The translations under genes and the position numbers were made by a program. A stretch of 64,000 nt of DNA from contig NZ_LFQR01000048.1 in NCBI RefSeq assembly GCF_001182895.1, positions 1 to 64,000 of the forward strand. Reading direction: 5' to 3'. Under the pieces are notes generated by a model, which saw only the letters and a program-made list of their open reading frames with translations, was not told the DNA's origin and did no database searches. Positions 37,996 through 46,602 of this stretch are shown here, one piece after another. The stretch's first letter is position 1; each line of letters begins with the position of its first letter. Origin of the DNA: Frateuria defendens (lineage in GTDB: Bacteria > Pseudomonadota > Gammaproteobacteria > Xanthomonadales > Rhodanobacteraceae).

Positions 37996-39876
37996 ATGAC
38001 TGATTTCCCACGCTGGAAGTACGCGCTGGTCGCGCTGGTGTTGCTGTTCGGCATCGTCTACGCGCTGCCCAATGCGTTTCCGCCGGTGCCCTCGGTGCAG
38101 GTGGCCGCCATCCATGGTGCCGTCGTCGATACGGCGTTGCAGCAGAAGGTGGCCGCCGCGCTCAAGCAGCAGAACGTCGCCTATAGCGACCTCGCCCTCG
38201 ACGGCGACCGCCTGGTGGCGGACTTCGCCAACGCGGATGTGCAGGCGCATGCCTCCGACGTGATCCGCACCGCGGTCGGCGACAACTACACGGTGGCGCT
38301 CAACCTCGCCTCCACCGTGCCGGGCTGGCTGCGCGCGATCGGCGCCAAGTCGATGCCGCTCGGCCTCGACCTGCAGGGCGGCGTGCACTTCCTGATGGCG
38401 GTGGACCAGAACGCGGTCATCGACAAGCAGGAGGACCGCTACACGGACGACATCCGCAGCCTGCTGCGCCAGAAGAACATCCGCTACGACTCGGTGGCCC
38501 GCAACAGCCAGCGCGGGCAGGGCGTGGCGGTGGTGCTGCGCGCGGCCGCGGACCGCAACGCGGCTTCCGCGGCGATTGCCGCCGAATACCCCGACCTCAA
38601 CGTGCAGGACGGCGCCACCACCGGCGACCGCTTCGTGCTCAACGCGGCGGTGAAGCCGGAGAAGCTGCGCGACCTCGCGCTCGGCGCCATCTCGCAGAAC
38701 GTGGGCACGCTGCGCAACCGCATCAATGCGCTGGGCGTGTCCGAGCCGGTGATCCAGCAGCAGGGCGACAACCAGATCGTGGTGGAGCTGGCCGGCGTGC
38801 AGGACCCGGCCGAGGCCAAGCGCATCATCGGCGCCACCGCCACGCTCGAATACCACCCCGGCATCGGCTTCCCCGGCGACCCGCGCGCGGTCGAGGCCGC
38901 CCGCAGCGGCAACGTGCCGCCGGACGCGCGCCTGTACTACGAGCGCGGCAGCCGCCGGCCGGTGCTGGTGAGCAAGCGCATCATCGTCACCGGCGACGAG
39001 CTGGCCGACGCGGCATCGGGCGTGGACCAGCAGAGCGGCGCGCCCAAGGTGGACGTGACGCTCTCCGCCGCCGGCGCGCGCAAGATGCTCGACTACACCA
39101 CCGCCAACGTCGGCAAGCCGATGGCCGTGGTGTACGTGGAGACGCTCTACGACACCAAGATCGTGGACGGCAAGGAGACCCGCGTGCCGCGCGTGTCGGA
39201 GGAGGTGATCTCCGACGCCACCGTGCAGGGCGTGTTCGGCAAGAACTTCCAGACCACGGGCCTTGCCACCACCAAGGAGGCCTCCGAGCTTGCGCTGCTG
39301 CTCAAGGGCGGTTCGCTGGCGGCGCCGGTGGACATCGTCGAGCAGCGGGTGATTGGCCCCAGCCTCGGCCAGGACAACATCCGCAAGGGCTTCCGCGCGG
39401 TGCTGCTGGGCCTGGGCCTGGTGCTGCTGGCGGCGGCGGTGTACTACAAGCTGTTCGGCCTGGTGGCGGACATCGCGCTGTTCTTCAACCTGGTGGTGCT
39501 GCTGGCGGTGATGTCGCTGATCGGGGTGACGCTGACCATGCCTGGCATCGCCGGCATCGTGCTCACGCTGGGCATGGCGATCGACGCCAACGTACTGATC
39601 TGCGAGCGCATCCGCGAGGAGTTGCGCAACGGCTCGACGCCGCACGCGGCGATCCGCGCCGGCTACGAGAAGGCGTGGGCCACCATCCTGGACGCCAACG
39701 TCACCCACCTGATCGCCGCGCTGGCGCTGACCACGATGGGCTCGGGCCCGATCAAGGGCTTCGGCGTGACGCTGCTGATCGGCATCCTCACCTCGATGTT
39801 CACCTCGGTGACCGTGACGCACGCGATCACCGCGCTGATCCACGGCCACCGCAAGCTCAAGACGCTGTCGGTCTGA
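37996..39876 (+). CDS. secD: Protein translocase subunit SecD
   Basis: SecD is the large RND-type subunit of SecDF, which uses the proton gradient to help exported proteins leave the translocon. The 626 residues start with a membrane helix (YALVALVLLFGIVYALPNAFP), followed by GLDLQGGVHFLM, a large periplasmic domain (GTLRNRINALGVSEPVIQQQG) and five C-terminal helices with GMAIDANVLICERIREEL, the proton-path region. ATG 37996 gives MTDFPRWKYALV. Confidence 0.97.
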   Translation: MTDFPRWKYALVALVLLFGIVYALPNAFPPVPSVQVAAIHGAVVDTALQQKVAAALKQQNVAYSDLALDGDRLVADFANADVQAHASDVIRTAVGDNYTVALNLASTVPGWLRAIGAKSMPLGLDLQGGVHFLMAVDQNAVIDKQEDRYTDDIRSLLRQKNIRYDSVARNSQRGQGVAVVLRAAADRNAASAAIAAEYPDLNVQDGATTGDRFVLNAAVKPEKLRDLALGAISQNVGTLRNRINALGVSEPVIQQQGDNQIVVELAGVQDPAEAKRIIGATATLEYHPGIGFPGDPRAVEAARSGNVPPDARLYYERGSRRPVLVSKRIIVTGDELADAASGVDQQSGAPKVDVTLSAAGARKMLDYTTANVGKPMAVVYVETLYDTKIVDGKETRVPRVSEEVISDATVQGVFGKNFQTTGLATTKEASELALLLKGGSLAAPVDIVEQRVIGPSLGQDNIRKGFRAVLLGLGLVLLAAAVYYKLFGLVADIALFFNLVVLLAVMSLIGVTLTMPGIAGIVLTLGMAIDANVLICERIREELRNGSTPHAAIRAGYEKAWATILDANVTHLIAALALTTMGSGPIKGFGVTLLIGILTSMFTSVTVTHAITALIHGHRKLKTLSV

Positions 39877-39887
39877 TTTTCAGAAGT

Positions 39888-39904
39888 GCGGCCAGGATGG
39901 CCGC
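39888..39904. repeat. GGCCAT-type palindromic repeat
   Basis: GCGGCCAGGATGGCCGC, preceded by AGAAGT, lies in the secD-secF gap. It is one base shorter at the centre than the yajC-secD copy. Confidence 0.65.
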
Positions 39905-39943
39905 TTTTCTCCGAAAAGGGACTTTCGCAAAGAGAACCCATAG

Positions 39944-40900
39944 ATGGAAATTTTCAACCACAACGCCAACGTCAACTTCCTGGGCATGCGCCGCCTCAGC
40001 ATCGGCATCGCCGTGCTGCTGGTGCTGGCCTCGCTGGCGCTGATCTTCACCCGCGGCCTCAACTACGGCCTGGACTTCACCGGCGGCGTGCTGGTGGAGG
40101 TGCAGTACCAGCAGCCGGCGGACGTGGGGCAGGTGCGCGAGGCGCTGGCCCAGGGCGGCATGGAAACCGCCGTGGTGCAGAGCCTGGGCGGCACCCGCGA
40201 CATGTCCATCCGCATGCAGCCCACGCCCGCGATGCGCGACGTGGACGGCAAGGTGGACCTGGACCGGGTGGCCGCCGTGATCGGCAAGGCGTTGCAGGCC
40301 TCGCGCCCAGACGCGGTGCTGAAGAGCCGCTCCTCGGTCAGTTCCCAGGTCGGCGCGGAACTGCGCAGCGACGGCAGCATCGCCGCGGTGTTCGTGATCC
40401 TCGGCATCGGCATCTACCTGTGGGTGCGCTTCGAGCGCCGCTTCGCCATCGCGGCGATCGTCACCGAGGTGCACGACGTGCTGGTGACGCTGGGCGTGAT
40501 CGCGCTGGTGCAGCGCGAGTTCGACCTCACCGTGCTGGCCTCGGTGCTGGCGGTGATCGGCTACTCGATCAACGACAAGGTGGTGGTGTTCGACCGCATC
40601 CGCGAGCTGTTCCGCCTGGCCCGCAAGGCCGAGCCGGAGGAAGTGCTCAACCGCTCGATCAACAACACGCTGTCGCGAACCATCATCACCTCGCTGTTCA
40701 CCGGCATCACCATGCTGGCGCTCTACCTGATCGGCGGCCCGGTGGTCCACGGCTTCGCCATCACCATGCTGATCGGCATCGTGGTGGGCACGCTGTCCTC
40801 GATCTTCGTGGCGAGCCCGATCCTGCTGTGGCTGGGCGTGTCCAAGCAGGACCTGATGCCGCGCAGCAAGGAAGACCCGGAGCTGGCGCGGCGCCCCTGA
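39944..40900 (+). CDS. secF: Protein translocase subunit SecF
   Basis: SecF is the partner of SecD. The 318 residues contain the first helix (RLSIGIAVLLVLASLALIFTRG), LDFTGGVLVEVQY, a periplasmic domain, and helices with VGAELRSDGSIAAVFVILGIGIYLWVRFE and VIGYSINDKVVVFDRIREL, as expected. A terminator closes the operon. Confidence 0.97.
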   Translation: MEIFNHNANVNFLGMRRLSIGIAVLLVLASLALIFTRGLNYGLDFTGGVLVEVQYQQPADVGQVREALAQGGMETAVVQSLGGTRDMSIRMQPTPAMRDVDGKVDLDRVAAVIGKALQASRPDAVLKSRSSVSSQVGAELRSDGSIAAVFVILGIGIYLWVRFERRFAIAAIVTEVHDVLVTLGVIALVQREFDLTVLASVLAVIGYSINDKVVVFDRIRELFRLARKAEPEEVLNRSINNTLSRTIITSLFTGITMLALYLIGGPVVHGFAITMLIGIVVGTLSSIFVASPILLWLGVSKQDLMPRSKEDPELARRP

Positions 40901-40938
40901 GGCGCTTCGCCGCAGGACAGCGAACGCAAGCACCATCA

Positions 40939-40965
40939 CGGGCCGCACAAGCGGCCCGTTTTTTT
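40939..40965 (+). terminator. Intrinsic terminator after secF
   Basis: CGGGCCGC (40939-40946) pairs with GCGGCCCG (40951-40958) and is followed by seven T. Confidence 0.88.
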
Positions 40966-41192
40966 ACCCGCCGCCGCGACACTTTGTTGACGGCATTTGC
41001 CGAATAGTCGTCTTGCGTTGGATCAATTCCGGGGGGCGTGCAGGGGCGGGCGCAATGTCGCAGGCGAGCTTCACGGTGAAGCGCCTTCACTAACATTTAA
41101 GCGTTGGCCGTCGAAGCGACTCGGCTCCGGCGACTTCCTTCCCGCCCATGATTCGTCCGCCGGCGTCAGCCGTGCAGCGACAGAGGTTAGCC

Positions 41193-42626
41193 ATGTCCAC
41201 CCTGGATGCACTTCATCTGGCGCGATTGCAGTTCGCGTTCACCGTTTCCTTCCACATCATTTTCCCGGCCATCAGCATCGGCCTGGCGAGCTTCCTCGCC
41301 GTGCTCGAGGGGCTGTGGCTGAAGACCGGCAAGCCGGTCTACCGCGAGCTGTTCTTCTTCTGGTCGAAGATCTTCGCCGTCGGCTTCGGCATGGGCGTGG
41401 TGTCGGGCGTGGTGATGAGCTACGAGTTCGGCACCAACTGGTCGGGCTTCTCCAACTTCGCCGGCGCGATCACCGGCCCGCTGCTCACCTACGAGGTGCT
41501 GACGGCGTTCTTCCTGGAGGCCGGCTTTCTCGGCATCATGCTGTTCGGCTGGCACAAGGTGGGCCCCAAGGCGCACTTCTTCGCCACCCTGATGGTGGCC
41601 ATCGGCACACTGATCTCGACCTTCTGGATCCTCTCCTCCAACAGCTGGATGCAGACCCCGCAGGGCTTCGCCATCGAGAACGGCAAGGTGATCCCGGTGG
41701 ACTGGCTGAAGATCGTGTTCAACCCGTCCTTCCCCTACCGCCTCGCCCACATGGCGATCGCCGCCTTCATCGTGGCCGGCTTCCTGGTCGCCGCCTGCGG
41801 CGCCTGGCACCTGCTCAAGGGGCGCCGCGACGAGGGCGTGAAGAAGACCTTCTCGATGGCGCTGTGGATCCTGCTGCTGCTTACCCCGATCCAGATCATC
41901 GTGGGCGACGCGCACGGCCTGAACACGCGCGAGCACCAGCCGGCCAAGATCGCCGCGATCGAGGGCCTGTGGGAGACCGAGAAGGGCGGCACCGCGCTCA
42001 ACCTCGTCGGCTGGCCCGACATGGAAGCGGAGGAGACCAAGTACGCGGTGAAGATTCCGCACCTGGGCAGCCTGATCCTGGCCCACAGCTGGGACGGCGA
42101 GATCAAGGGCCTGAAGGAGTTCGCGCCGGAAGACCGCCCCTATTCGCCCATCGTGTTCTGGTCGTTCCGCGTGATGGCGGGCCTGGGCATGCTGATGCTG
42201 CTGATGTCGCTGCTGGGCGTGCTGCTGCGCCGCGGGCAGAAGCTCTATGAGGCGCGCTGGTTCCAGCGTTTCGTGCTGTGCATGGGCCCGTCCGGCCTGG
42301 TGGCGCTGCTGGCCGGCTGGATCACCACCGAGGTGGGCCGCCAGCCGTGGGTGGTGTACGGCGTGATGCGCACCGCCGACGGCGTGGCGCCGCTGAGCGC
42401 GCAGCAGCTCGGCACCTCGCTGCTGATCTTCGTGGTGATCTACTTCGCGGTGTTCGGCACCGGCATCTACTACATGCTCAAGCTGATGCGCAAAGGCCCG
42501 CAGCTCGAAGGCGAGGACGTGAGCCACGCCGACGCGCACGGCGGGCACGAGGCCGTTGCGGCCGGCCATCCGGCGCTGGAGCACCGCATGCTGATCTCGC
42601 GCCCCAACGACGCCATCGACGACTGA
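41193..42626 (+). CDS. cydA: Cytochrome bd-type quinol oxidase subunit I (CIO type)
   Basis: This is the haem-bearing subunit of a terminal quinol oxidase in the inner membrane. Its 477 residues are shorter than E. coli CydA (522). The N-terminal haem ligand region HLARLQFAFTVSFHIIFPA, the quinol-site residues around KIAAIEGLWETEKGG and the GRQPW motif are present. The Q-loop is short, as in the cyanide-insensitive (CioA) branch. GAGG-like bases precede ATG 41193; ATG 41148 is unlikely. It is followed by cydB and a tiny third subunit. Confidence 0.95.
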   Translation: MSTLDALHLARLQFAFTVSFHIIFPAISIGLASFLAVLEGLWLKTGKPVYRELFFFWSKIFAVGFGMGVVSGVVMSYEFGTNWSGFSNFAGAITGPLLTYEVLTAFFLEAGFLGIMLFGWHKVGPKAHFFATLMVAIGTLISTFWILSSNSWMQTPQGFAIENGKVIPVDWLKIVFNPSFPYRLAHMAIAAFIVAGFLVAACGAWHLLKGRRDEGVKKTFSMALWILLLLTPIQIIVGDAHGLNTREHQPAKIAAIEGLWETEKGGTALNLVGWPDMEAEETKYAVKIPHLGSLILAHSWDGEIKGLKEFAPEDRPYSPIVFWSFRVMAGLGMLMLLMSLLGVLLRRGQKLYEARWFQRFVLCMGPSGLVALLAGWITTEVGRQPWVVYGVMRTADGVAPLSAQQLGTSLLIFVVIYFAVFGTGIYYMLKLMRKGPQLEGEDVSHADAHGGHEAVAAGHPALEHRMLISRPNDAIDD

Positions 42627-42636
42627 GGATCCACAC

Positions 42637-43641
42637 ATGCATATCGATCTACCTATCGTCTGGGCGGCGATCATTGCGCTGGGCGTGTTCATCTACGTGC
42701 TGCTCGACGGCTTCGATCTTGGCATCGGCCTGCTGTTCCCGTTCTTCGACGACGACCGCGAGCGGCAGTTGATGATCAACACCGTCGCCCCCGTGTGGGA
42801 CGGCAACGAGACCTGGATGGTGCTCGGCGGCGCGGGCCTGTACGCCGCCTTCCCGGTGGTCTACTCGACCCTGCTGCCAGCCACCTACCTGCCGCTGATC
42901 TTCATGCTGGCCGGCCTGATCTTCCGCGGCGTGGCCTTCGAGCTGCGTTCCAAGGCGACGCGTACGCGCCATCTGTGGGACATCGCCTTCATGGGCGGCT
43001 CGGCTCTGGCCACCTTCTGCCAGGGCATGGTGGTGGGCACGCTGCTGCAGGGCATCCACATCGTCGACGAGCGCTTCGCCGGTGGCGAGTTCGACTGGGT
43101 CTCGCCGTTCAGCCTGTTCTGCGGCCTGGGCCTCCTGGTCACCTACGCCACGCTGGGCTGCGGCTGGCTGATCATGAAGGTCGAGGGCGAGCTGCAGCGC
43201 AAGATGTTCGCGCTGATGAAGCCGCTGGCGGCGGTGCTGCTGGGCGTGATCGGCGTGGTCAGCCTGTGGACCGTGCTCGGCCAGCCGAGCGTGGCCGCGC
43301 GCTGGTTCGGCCCGCTGTTCTACGCCTTCCTGCCGGTGCCGGTGCTGGTGCTGGCCTGCGTGTGGGGCGTGTTCCGCGCGGTGCGCCTGCGCCATGAGTA
43401 CCAGCCGTTCCTGCTCACCCTGGGCCTGCTGTTCCTCGGCTTCAGCGGCCTGGTGATCAGCATCTTCCCGAACATCATCCCGCCGTCGCTGGACATCTGG
43501 TCGGCCTCCTCACCGCACACCAGCCAGCTGTTCGCGCTGGTGGGCGTGGCCATCGTGCTGCCGGTCATCCTGTGCTACAGCGCCATGTCGTACTGGGTGT
43601 TCCGCGGCAAGGTGCGCCACGACGACCCGGGGTACCACTGA
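42637..43641 (+). CDS. cydB: Cytochrome bd-type quinol oxidase subunit II
   Basis: This 334-residue integral membrane subunit has about eight or nine helices. It begins MHIDLPIVWAAIIALGVFIYVLLDGFDLGIGLLFPF, with the family signature NTVAPVWDGNETWMVLGGAGLYAAFP and EGELQRKMF. Its stop shares two bases with the start of the next, very small gene (TGATG). Confidence 0.96.
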   Translation: MHIDLPIVWAAIIALGVFIYVLLDGFDLGIGLLFPFFDDDRERQLMINTVAPVWDGNETWMVLGGAGLYAAFPVVYSTLLPATYLPLIFMLAGLIFRGVAFELRSKATRTRHLWDIAFMGGSALATFCQGMVVGTLLQGIHIVDERFAGGEFDWVSPFSLFCGLGLLVTYATLGCGWLIMKVEGELQRKMFALMKPLAAVLLGVIGVVSLWTVLGQPSVAARWFGPLFYAFLPVPVLVLACVWGVFRAVRLRHEYQPFLLTLGLLFLGFSGLVISIFPNIIPPSLDIWSASSPHTSQLFALVGVAIVLPVILCYSAMSYWVFRGKVRHDDPGYH

Positions 43642-43775
43642 TGAGCGCGCCGGCCGGACCTTCGCGCTGGCGCAAGGCCGGCTGGTTCGTGCTGCTGTGG
43701 ATCGGTGGCGTGGTGGCGGCGATCGTGCTGGCCGCCGTGTTCAAGGTGCTGATGCTGGGCGCGGTGAAGCAGTAG
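43641..43775 (+). CDS. CydX-like small subunit (DUF2474 type)
   Basis: This 44-residue protein has a basic start (SRWRKAG) and one membrane helix (WFVLLWIGGVVAAIVLAAVFKVLML). It overlaps the cydB stop by one base, so it is probably translated together with it. Single-helix proteins of this kind (CydX, DUF2474) associate with subunit I of bd oxidases and stabilise the haems. Small size makes it easy to miss. Confidence 0.85.
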   Translation: MSAPAGPSRWRKAGWFVLLWIGGVVAAIVLAAVFKVLMLGAVKQ

Positions 43776-43805
43776 CGATCCGCCGTCCGCGACGCCGGCG
43801 CAAGA

Positions 43806-43831
43806 AGGGCTGCCCTCGGGCGGCCCTTTTT
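43806..43831 (+). terminator. Intrinsic terminator after the cyd operon
   Basis: AGGGCTGCC pairs with GGCGGCCCT (one G-T pair) over CTCG and is followed by five T. Confidence 0.8.
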
Positions 43832-43911
43832 GCGTCCGGCGCTCAATATCCGCCCCGTGCGGCCGTTACAACGGTCCGGATGGGAGTACAGGTACGGGGG
43901 CGGACGTCCGC

Positions 43912-44775
43912 ATGCTTATCGTGATCGGTTTTTTGCTGGTGCTGGCCTGCGTGTTCGGCGGCTTTTTGCTGGCGCACGGCCAGGCGCTGGCGCTGTGGCA
44001 GCCCTACGAGCTGATGATCATCGGCGGCGGCGCGCTGGGCGCCTTCCTGAGCGCCACGCCGGGCAAGGTCGTGCGCCAGGTGCTGCGCGAGGCGCTCGGC
44101 CTCCTCAAGGGGCCGGCCTACCGCAAGCAGGACTACGTGGACCTGCTGGCGCTGCTCTACGGCATCTTCGGCGTGATGCGCAAGGAAGGCGTGCTGGGCC
44201 TGGAGGCGCACATCGAGGACCCGGCCGCGAGCAGGCTGTTCTCCGCCTACCCGCGGCTGCTCAAGGACCAGCACCTGGTCGAGTTCATCACCGACTGCCT
44301 GCGCCTGATCGTCGGCGGCAGCATCAACCCGCACGAGCTCGAGCAACTGCTCGACGTGGAACTGGAGGCGCACCGCGAGGAGGCCGAGGCGCCGGCGCTG
44401 GCGGTGATGAAGGTGGCCGACTCGCTGCCCGGCTTCGGCATCGTGGCGGCGGTGCTCGGCATCGTCACCACCATGTCGCAGCTCGACGGCGACACCAGCC
44501 GCATCGGCGAGCACATCGCCGGCGCGCTGGTGGGCACCTTCCTCGGCATCCTGCTCTGCTACGGCTTCGTCGGCCCGCTGGCGGCGGCGATGGAGAGCCG
44601 CGTGCAGGAGGATGGCCGCGCCTACGAATGCGTGAAGGTGGCGCTGCTCGCCAGCCTGCGCGGCTACAACCCGAAGGTGGCGGTGGAGTTCGCCCGCAAG
44701 TCGCTCTCGGCGCAGCAGCGGCCGAGCTTCCAGGACCTGGAGGCGCACCTGGACGGCGCCCGGGCGGGCGCATGA
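43912..44775 (+). CDS. motA: Flagellar motor stator protein MotA
   Basis: MotA forms the proton-driven stator ring with MotB. The 287 residues have four membrane helices, ELMIIGGGALGAFLSATPGKV early, and the conserved third and fourth helix region PALAVMKVADSLPGFGIVAAVLGIVTTM and AGALVGTFLGILLCYGFVGPLA. It overlaps motB by four bases (ATGA). No other flagellar gene is in the window; stator genes are often placed apart. Confidence 0.95.
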   Translation: MLIVIGFLLVLACVFGGFLLAHGQALALWQPYELMIIGGGALGAFLSATPGKVVRQVLREALGLLKGPAYRKQDYVDLLALLYGIFGVMRKEGVLGLEAHIEDPAASRLFSAYPRLLKDQHLVEFITDCLRLIVGGSINPHELEQLLDVELEAHREEAEAPALAVMKVADSLPGFGIVAAVLGIVTTMSQLDGDTSRIGEHIAGALVGTFLGILLCYGFVGPLAAAMESRVQEDGRAYECVKVALLASLRGYNPKVAVEFARKSLSAQQRPSFQDLEAHLDGARAGA

Positions 44776-45791
44776 GCGCAGGCGGCAAGGAGGGCGGCGA
44801 GCCGCCACTGATCGTGGTGCGCCGCGCGCGGCGGTCGCGCCGCGGCGGGCATCACGGCGGCGCGTGGAAGGTGGCCTATGCCGACTTCGTCACCGCGATG
44901 ATGGCCTTCTTCCTGGTGATGTGGCTGCTCGGCGTGGGCACCCGCGAGCAGCGTGCGGCGATCTCCGAATACTTCAAGAACCCCAGCATGACGCCGGGCC
45001 AGTCCACCGTGGCGCCGCCGGGCAGGATGGGGCCGGGCGGCGCCAGCGACAGCCTGATCCAGCTCAACGGCGCGATGAGCCCGCCGCGCGGGCCGGGGCA
45101 GGACACCCGCAACGCCGTGGCCGCCGCGAGGGAGCGCCGCGAGGTCGAGAAAGAGGCGCGCCAGCGGGAGCGCACGCGGCTGGAGGAGCTGATGCAGCAG
45201 CTCAAGGCGGCGATCCAGCACAGCCAGGCGCTGGCGCCGTTCAAGGACCAGCTGCTGCTCGACATCACCCCGGAAGGGCTGCGCATCCAGGTGGTGGACA
45301 AGCTCAACCGCCCGATGTTCGACCTCGGCAGCGCGCAGCTCAAGCCCTACACGGCCGAGATCCTGCACGAGCTGGCCGGCTTCATCGCCAGCGTGCCGAA
45401 CAAGATCAGCCTCTCCGGCCACACCGACGACGCGCCCTACGGCGGCGGCCGCGGCTACGGCAACTGGGAACTCTCGGCCGACCGCGCCAACGCGGCGCGC
45501 CGCGCGCTGCTCGACGGCGGCCTGCGCGACGACAAGGTGGCGCGGGTGGTGGGCCTGGCCGCCTCGGTGCCGTTCGACAAGGCGCACCCGGGCGACCCGG
45601 TGAACCGCCGCATCAGCATCATCGTGATGACCCGCCAGGCGGAGGATGCGGCGTTGTCGCAGGAGCTGGTGCGGGCAGACGCGCCGGCGGCCGGCCTGCC
45701 GACGCCGCCCGCCATCCGTCCGGCCGATGCCGGGCCGGCTTCGCCGGCGCCCGAGGCCGGTCCGCCGGGGCTGCCGCCCGCCTCGCCCTGA
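44772..45791 (+). CDS. motB: Flagellar motor stator protein MotB
   Basis: MotB anchors the stator to peptidoglycan. The 339 residues have a basic cytoplasmic N-terminus, the single helix with the proton-carrying Asp (WKVAYADFVTAMMAFFLVMWLL), a plug and linker region, and the OmpA-like peptidoglycan-binding domain (ISLSGHTDDAPY, NWELSADRANAARRAL, NRRISIIVM). The C-terminal 50 residues are Pro/Ala rich and variable. Confidence 0.95.
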   Translation: MSAGGKEGGEPPLIVVRRARRSRRGGHHGGAWKVAYADFVTAMMAFFLVMWLLGVGTREQRAAISEYFKNPSMTPGQSTVAPPGRMGPGGASDSLIQLNGAMSPPRGPGQDTRNAVAAARERREVEKEARQRERTRLEELMQQLKAAIQHSQALAPFKDQLLLDITPEGLRIQVVDKLNRPMFDLGSAQLKPYTAEILHELAGFIASVPNKISLSGHTDDAPYGGGRGYGNWELSADRANAARRALLDGGLRDDKVARVVGLAASVPFDKAHPGDPVNRRISIIVMTRQAEDAALSQELVRADAPAAGLPTPPAIRPADAGPASPAPEAGPPGLPPASP

Positions 45792-45805
45792 TCCGCGCCG
45801 GCTGT

Positions 45806-45876
45806 TGTAGCGCGCCTTGCGCGCGACCCGGCCCGTCACCGTGATGGTCGGTCGCGCGCAAGGCGCGCTCCTTACA
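45806..45876. repeat. REP-like inverted pair, copy 3
   Basis: TGTAGCGCGCCTTGCGCGCG on the left and GTCGCGCGCAAGGCGCGCTC plus CTTACA on the right, between convergent motB and murU. Confidence 0.85.
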
Positions 45877-45888
45877 ATTTGGTGGGGT

Positions 45889-46602
45889 TCAATGCGCCGG
45901 CGCGCGCAGCCGGGCATCCAGTGCACGCAGGCGCTCGACCGTGCCCACGTCGGTCCACTCGCCGCGATGGTGCGTGCCTGCGACTTCGCCCCGCGCCATC
46001 GCCGCGCGCAGCAGCGGTACCGTGCTGAAGCGCGGTCGCGCGCCGCCCTCGGCGGCCCGGTTGCCGAGCACCTCGCGCCAGCCGTCCAGCAGTTCGCGCC
46101 GGTACACGCCGATGCCGGCGAAGGTGAGCTTCGGCTCGCCCTCGCCGTGCACGCGGCCGTGCGGGTCGAGATGGAAGTCGCCGCCGGGATGCTGGGGCGG
46201 GTTGTCCACCAGCAGCAGGTGGGCGAGGTCGGCCGGTTCGGCGGGCAGGGCGGCGAAGTCGGCGTCGGTCCACACGTCGCCGTTGACGGCGAGGAAGGGC
46301 TCGGGGCCGAGCAGGGGCAGGGCGTTGAGCAGGCCGCCGCCGGTTTCCAGCGGCGTCGGGCCTTCGTAGGCGTAGCGGATGCGCAGGCCCCAGCGGCTGC
46401 CGTCGCCCAGCGTGTCGGGGAACTGCTCGGCCAGGTGCGAGGTGTTGATCACCACGTAGTGCACGCCGATGGCGGCGAGTTTCTCCAGGTGCCAGGCGAT
46501 CAGCGGCTTGCCGCCCACCTCGAGCAGCGGCTTGGGCGTGCGCTCGGTGAGCGGGCGCATGCGCTCGCCGAGGCCGGCGGCGAAGATCAGGGCGTGCCTC
46601 AT
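45889..46602 (-). CDS. murU: N-acetylmuramate 1-phosphate uridylyltransferase
   Basis: MurU makes UDP-MurNAc from MurNAc-1-phosphate in the peptidoglycan recycling route that bypasses MurA. The 237 residues show the nucleotidyltransferase start MRHALIFAAGLGERMRPLTERTPKPLLEVGGKPL, ETGGGLLNALPLLG, the metal site FLAVNGDVWTD and FAGIGVYRRELL. Its ATG overlaps the stop of the kinase gene that precedes it (ATGA), the same order as amgK-murU in Pseudomonas. Confidence 0.92.
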   Translation of the reverse strand: MRHALIFAAGLGERMRPLTERTPKPLLEVGGKPLIAWHLEKLAAIGVHYVVINTSHLAEQFPDTLGDGSRWGLRIRYAYEGPTPLETGGGLLNALPLLGPEPFLAVNGDVWTDADFAALPAEPADLAHLLLVDNPPQHPGGDFHLDPHGRVHGEGEPKLTFAGIGVYRRELLDGWREVLGNRAAEGGARPRFSTVPLLRAAMARGEVAGTHHRGEWTDVGTVERLRALDARLRAPAH

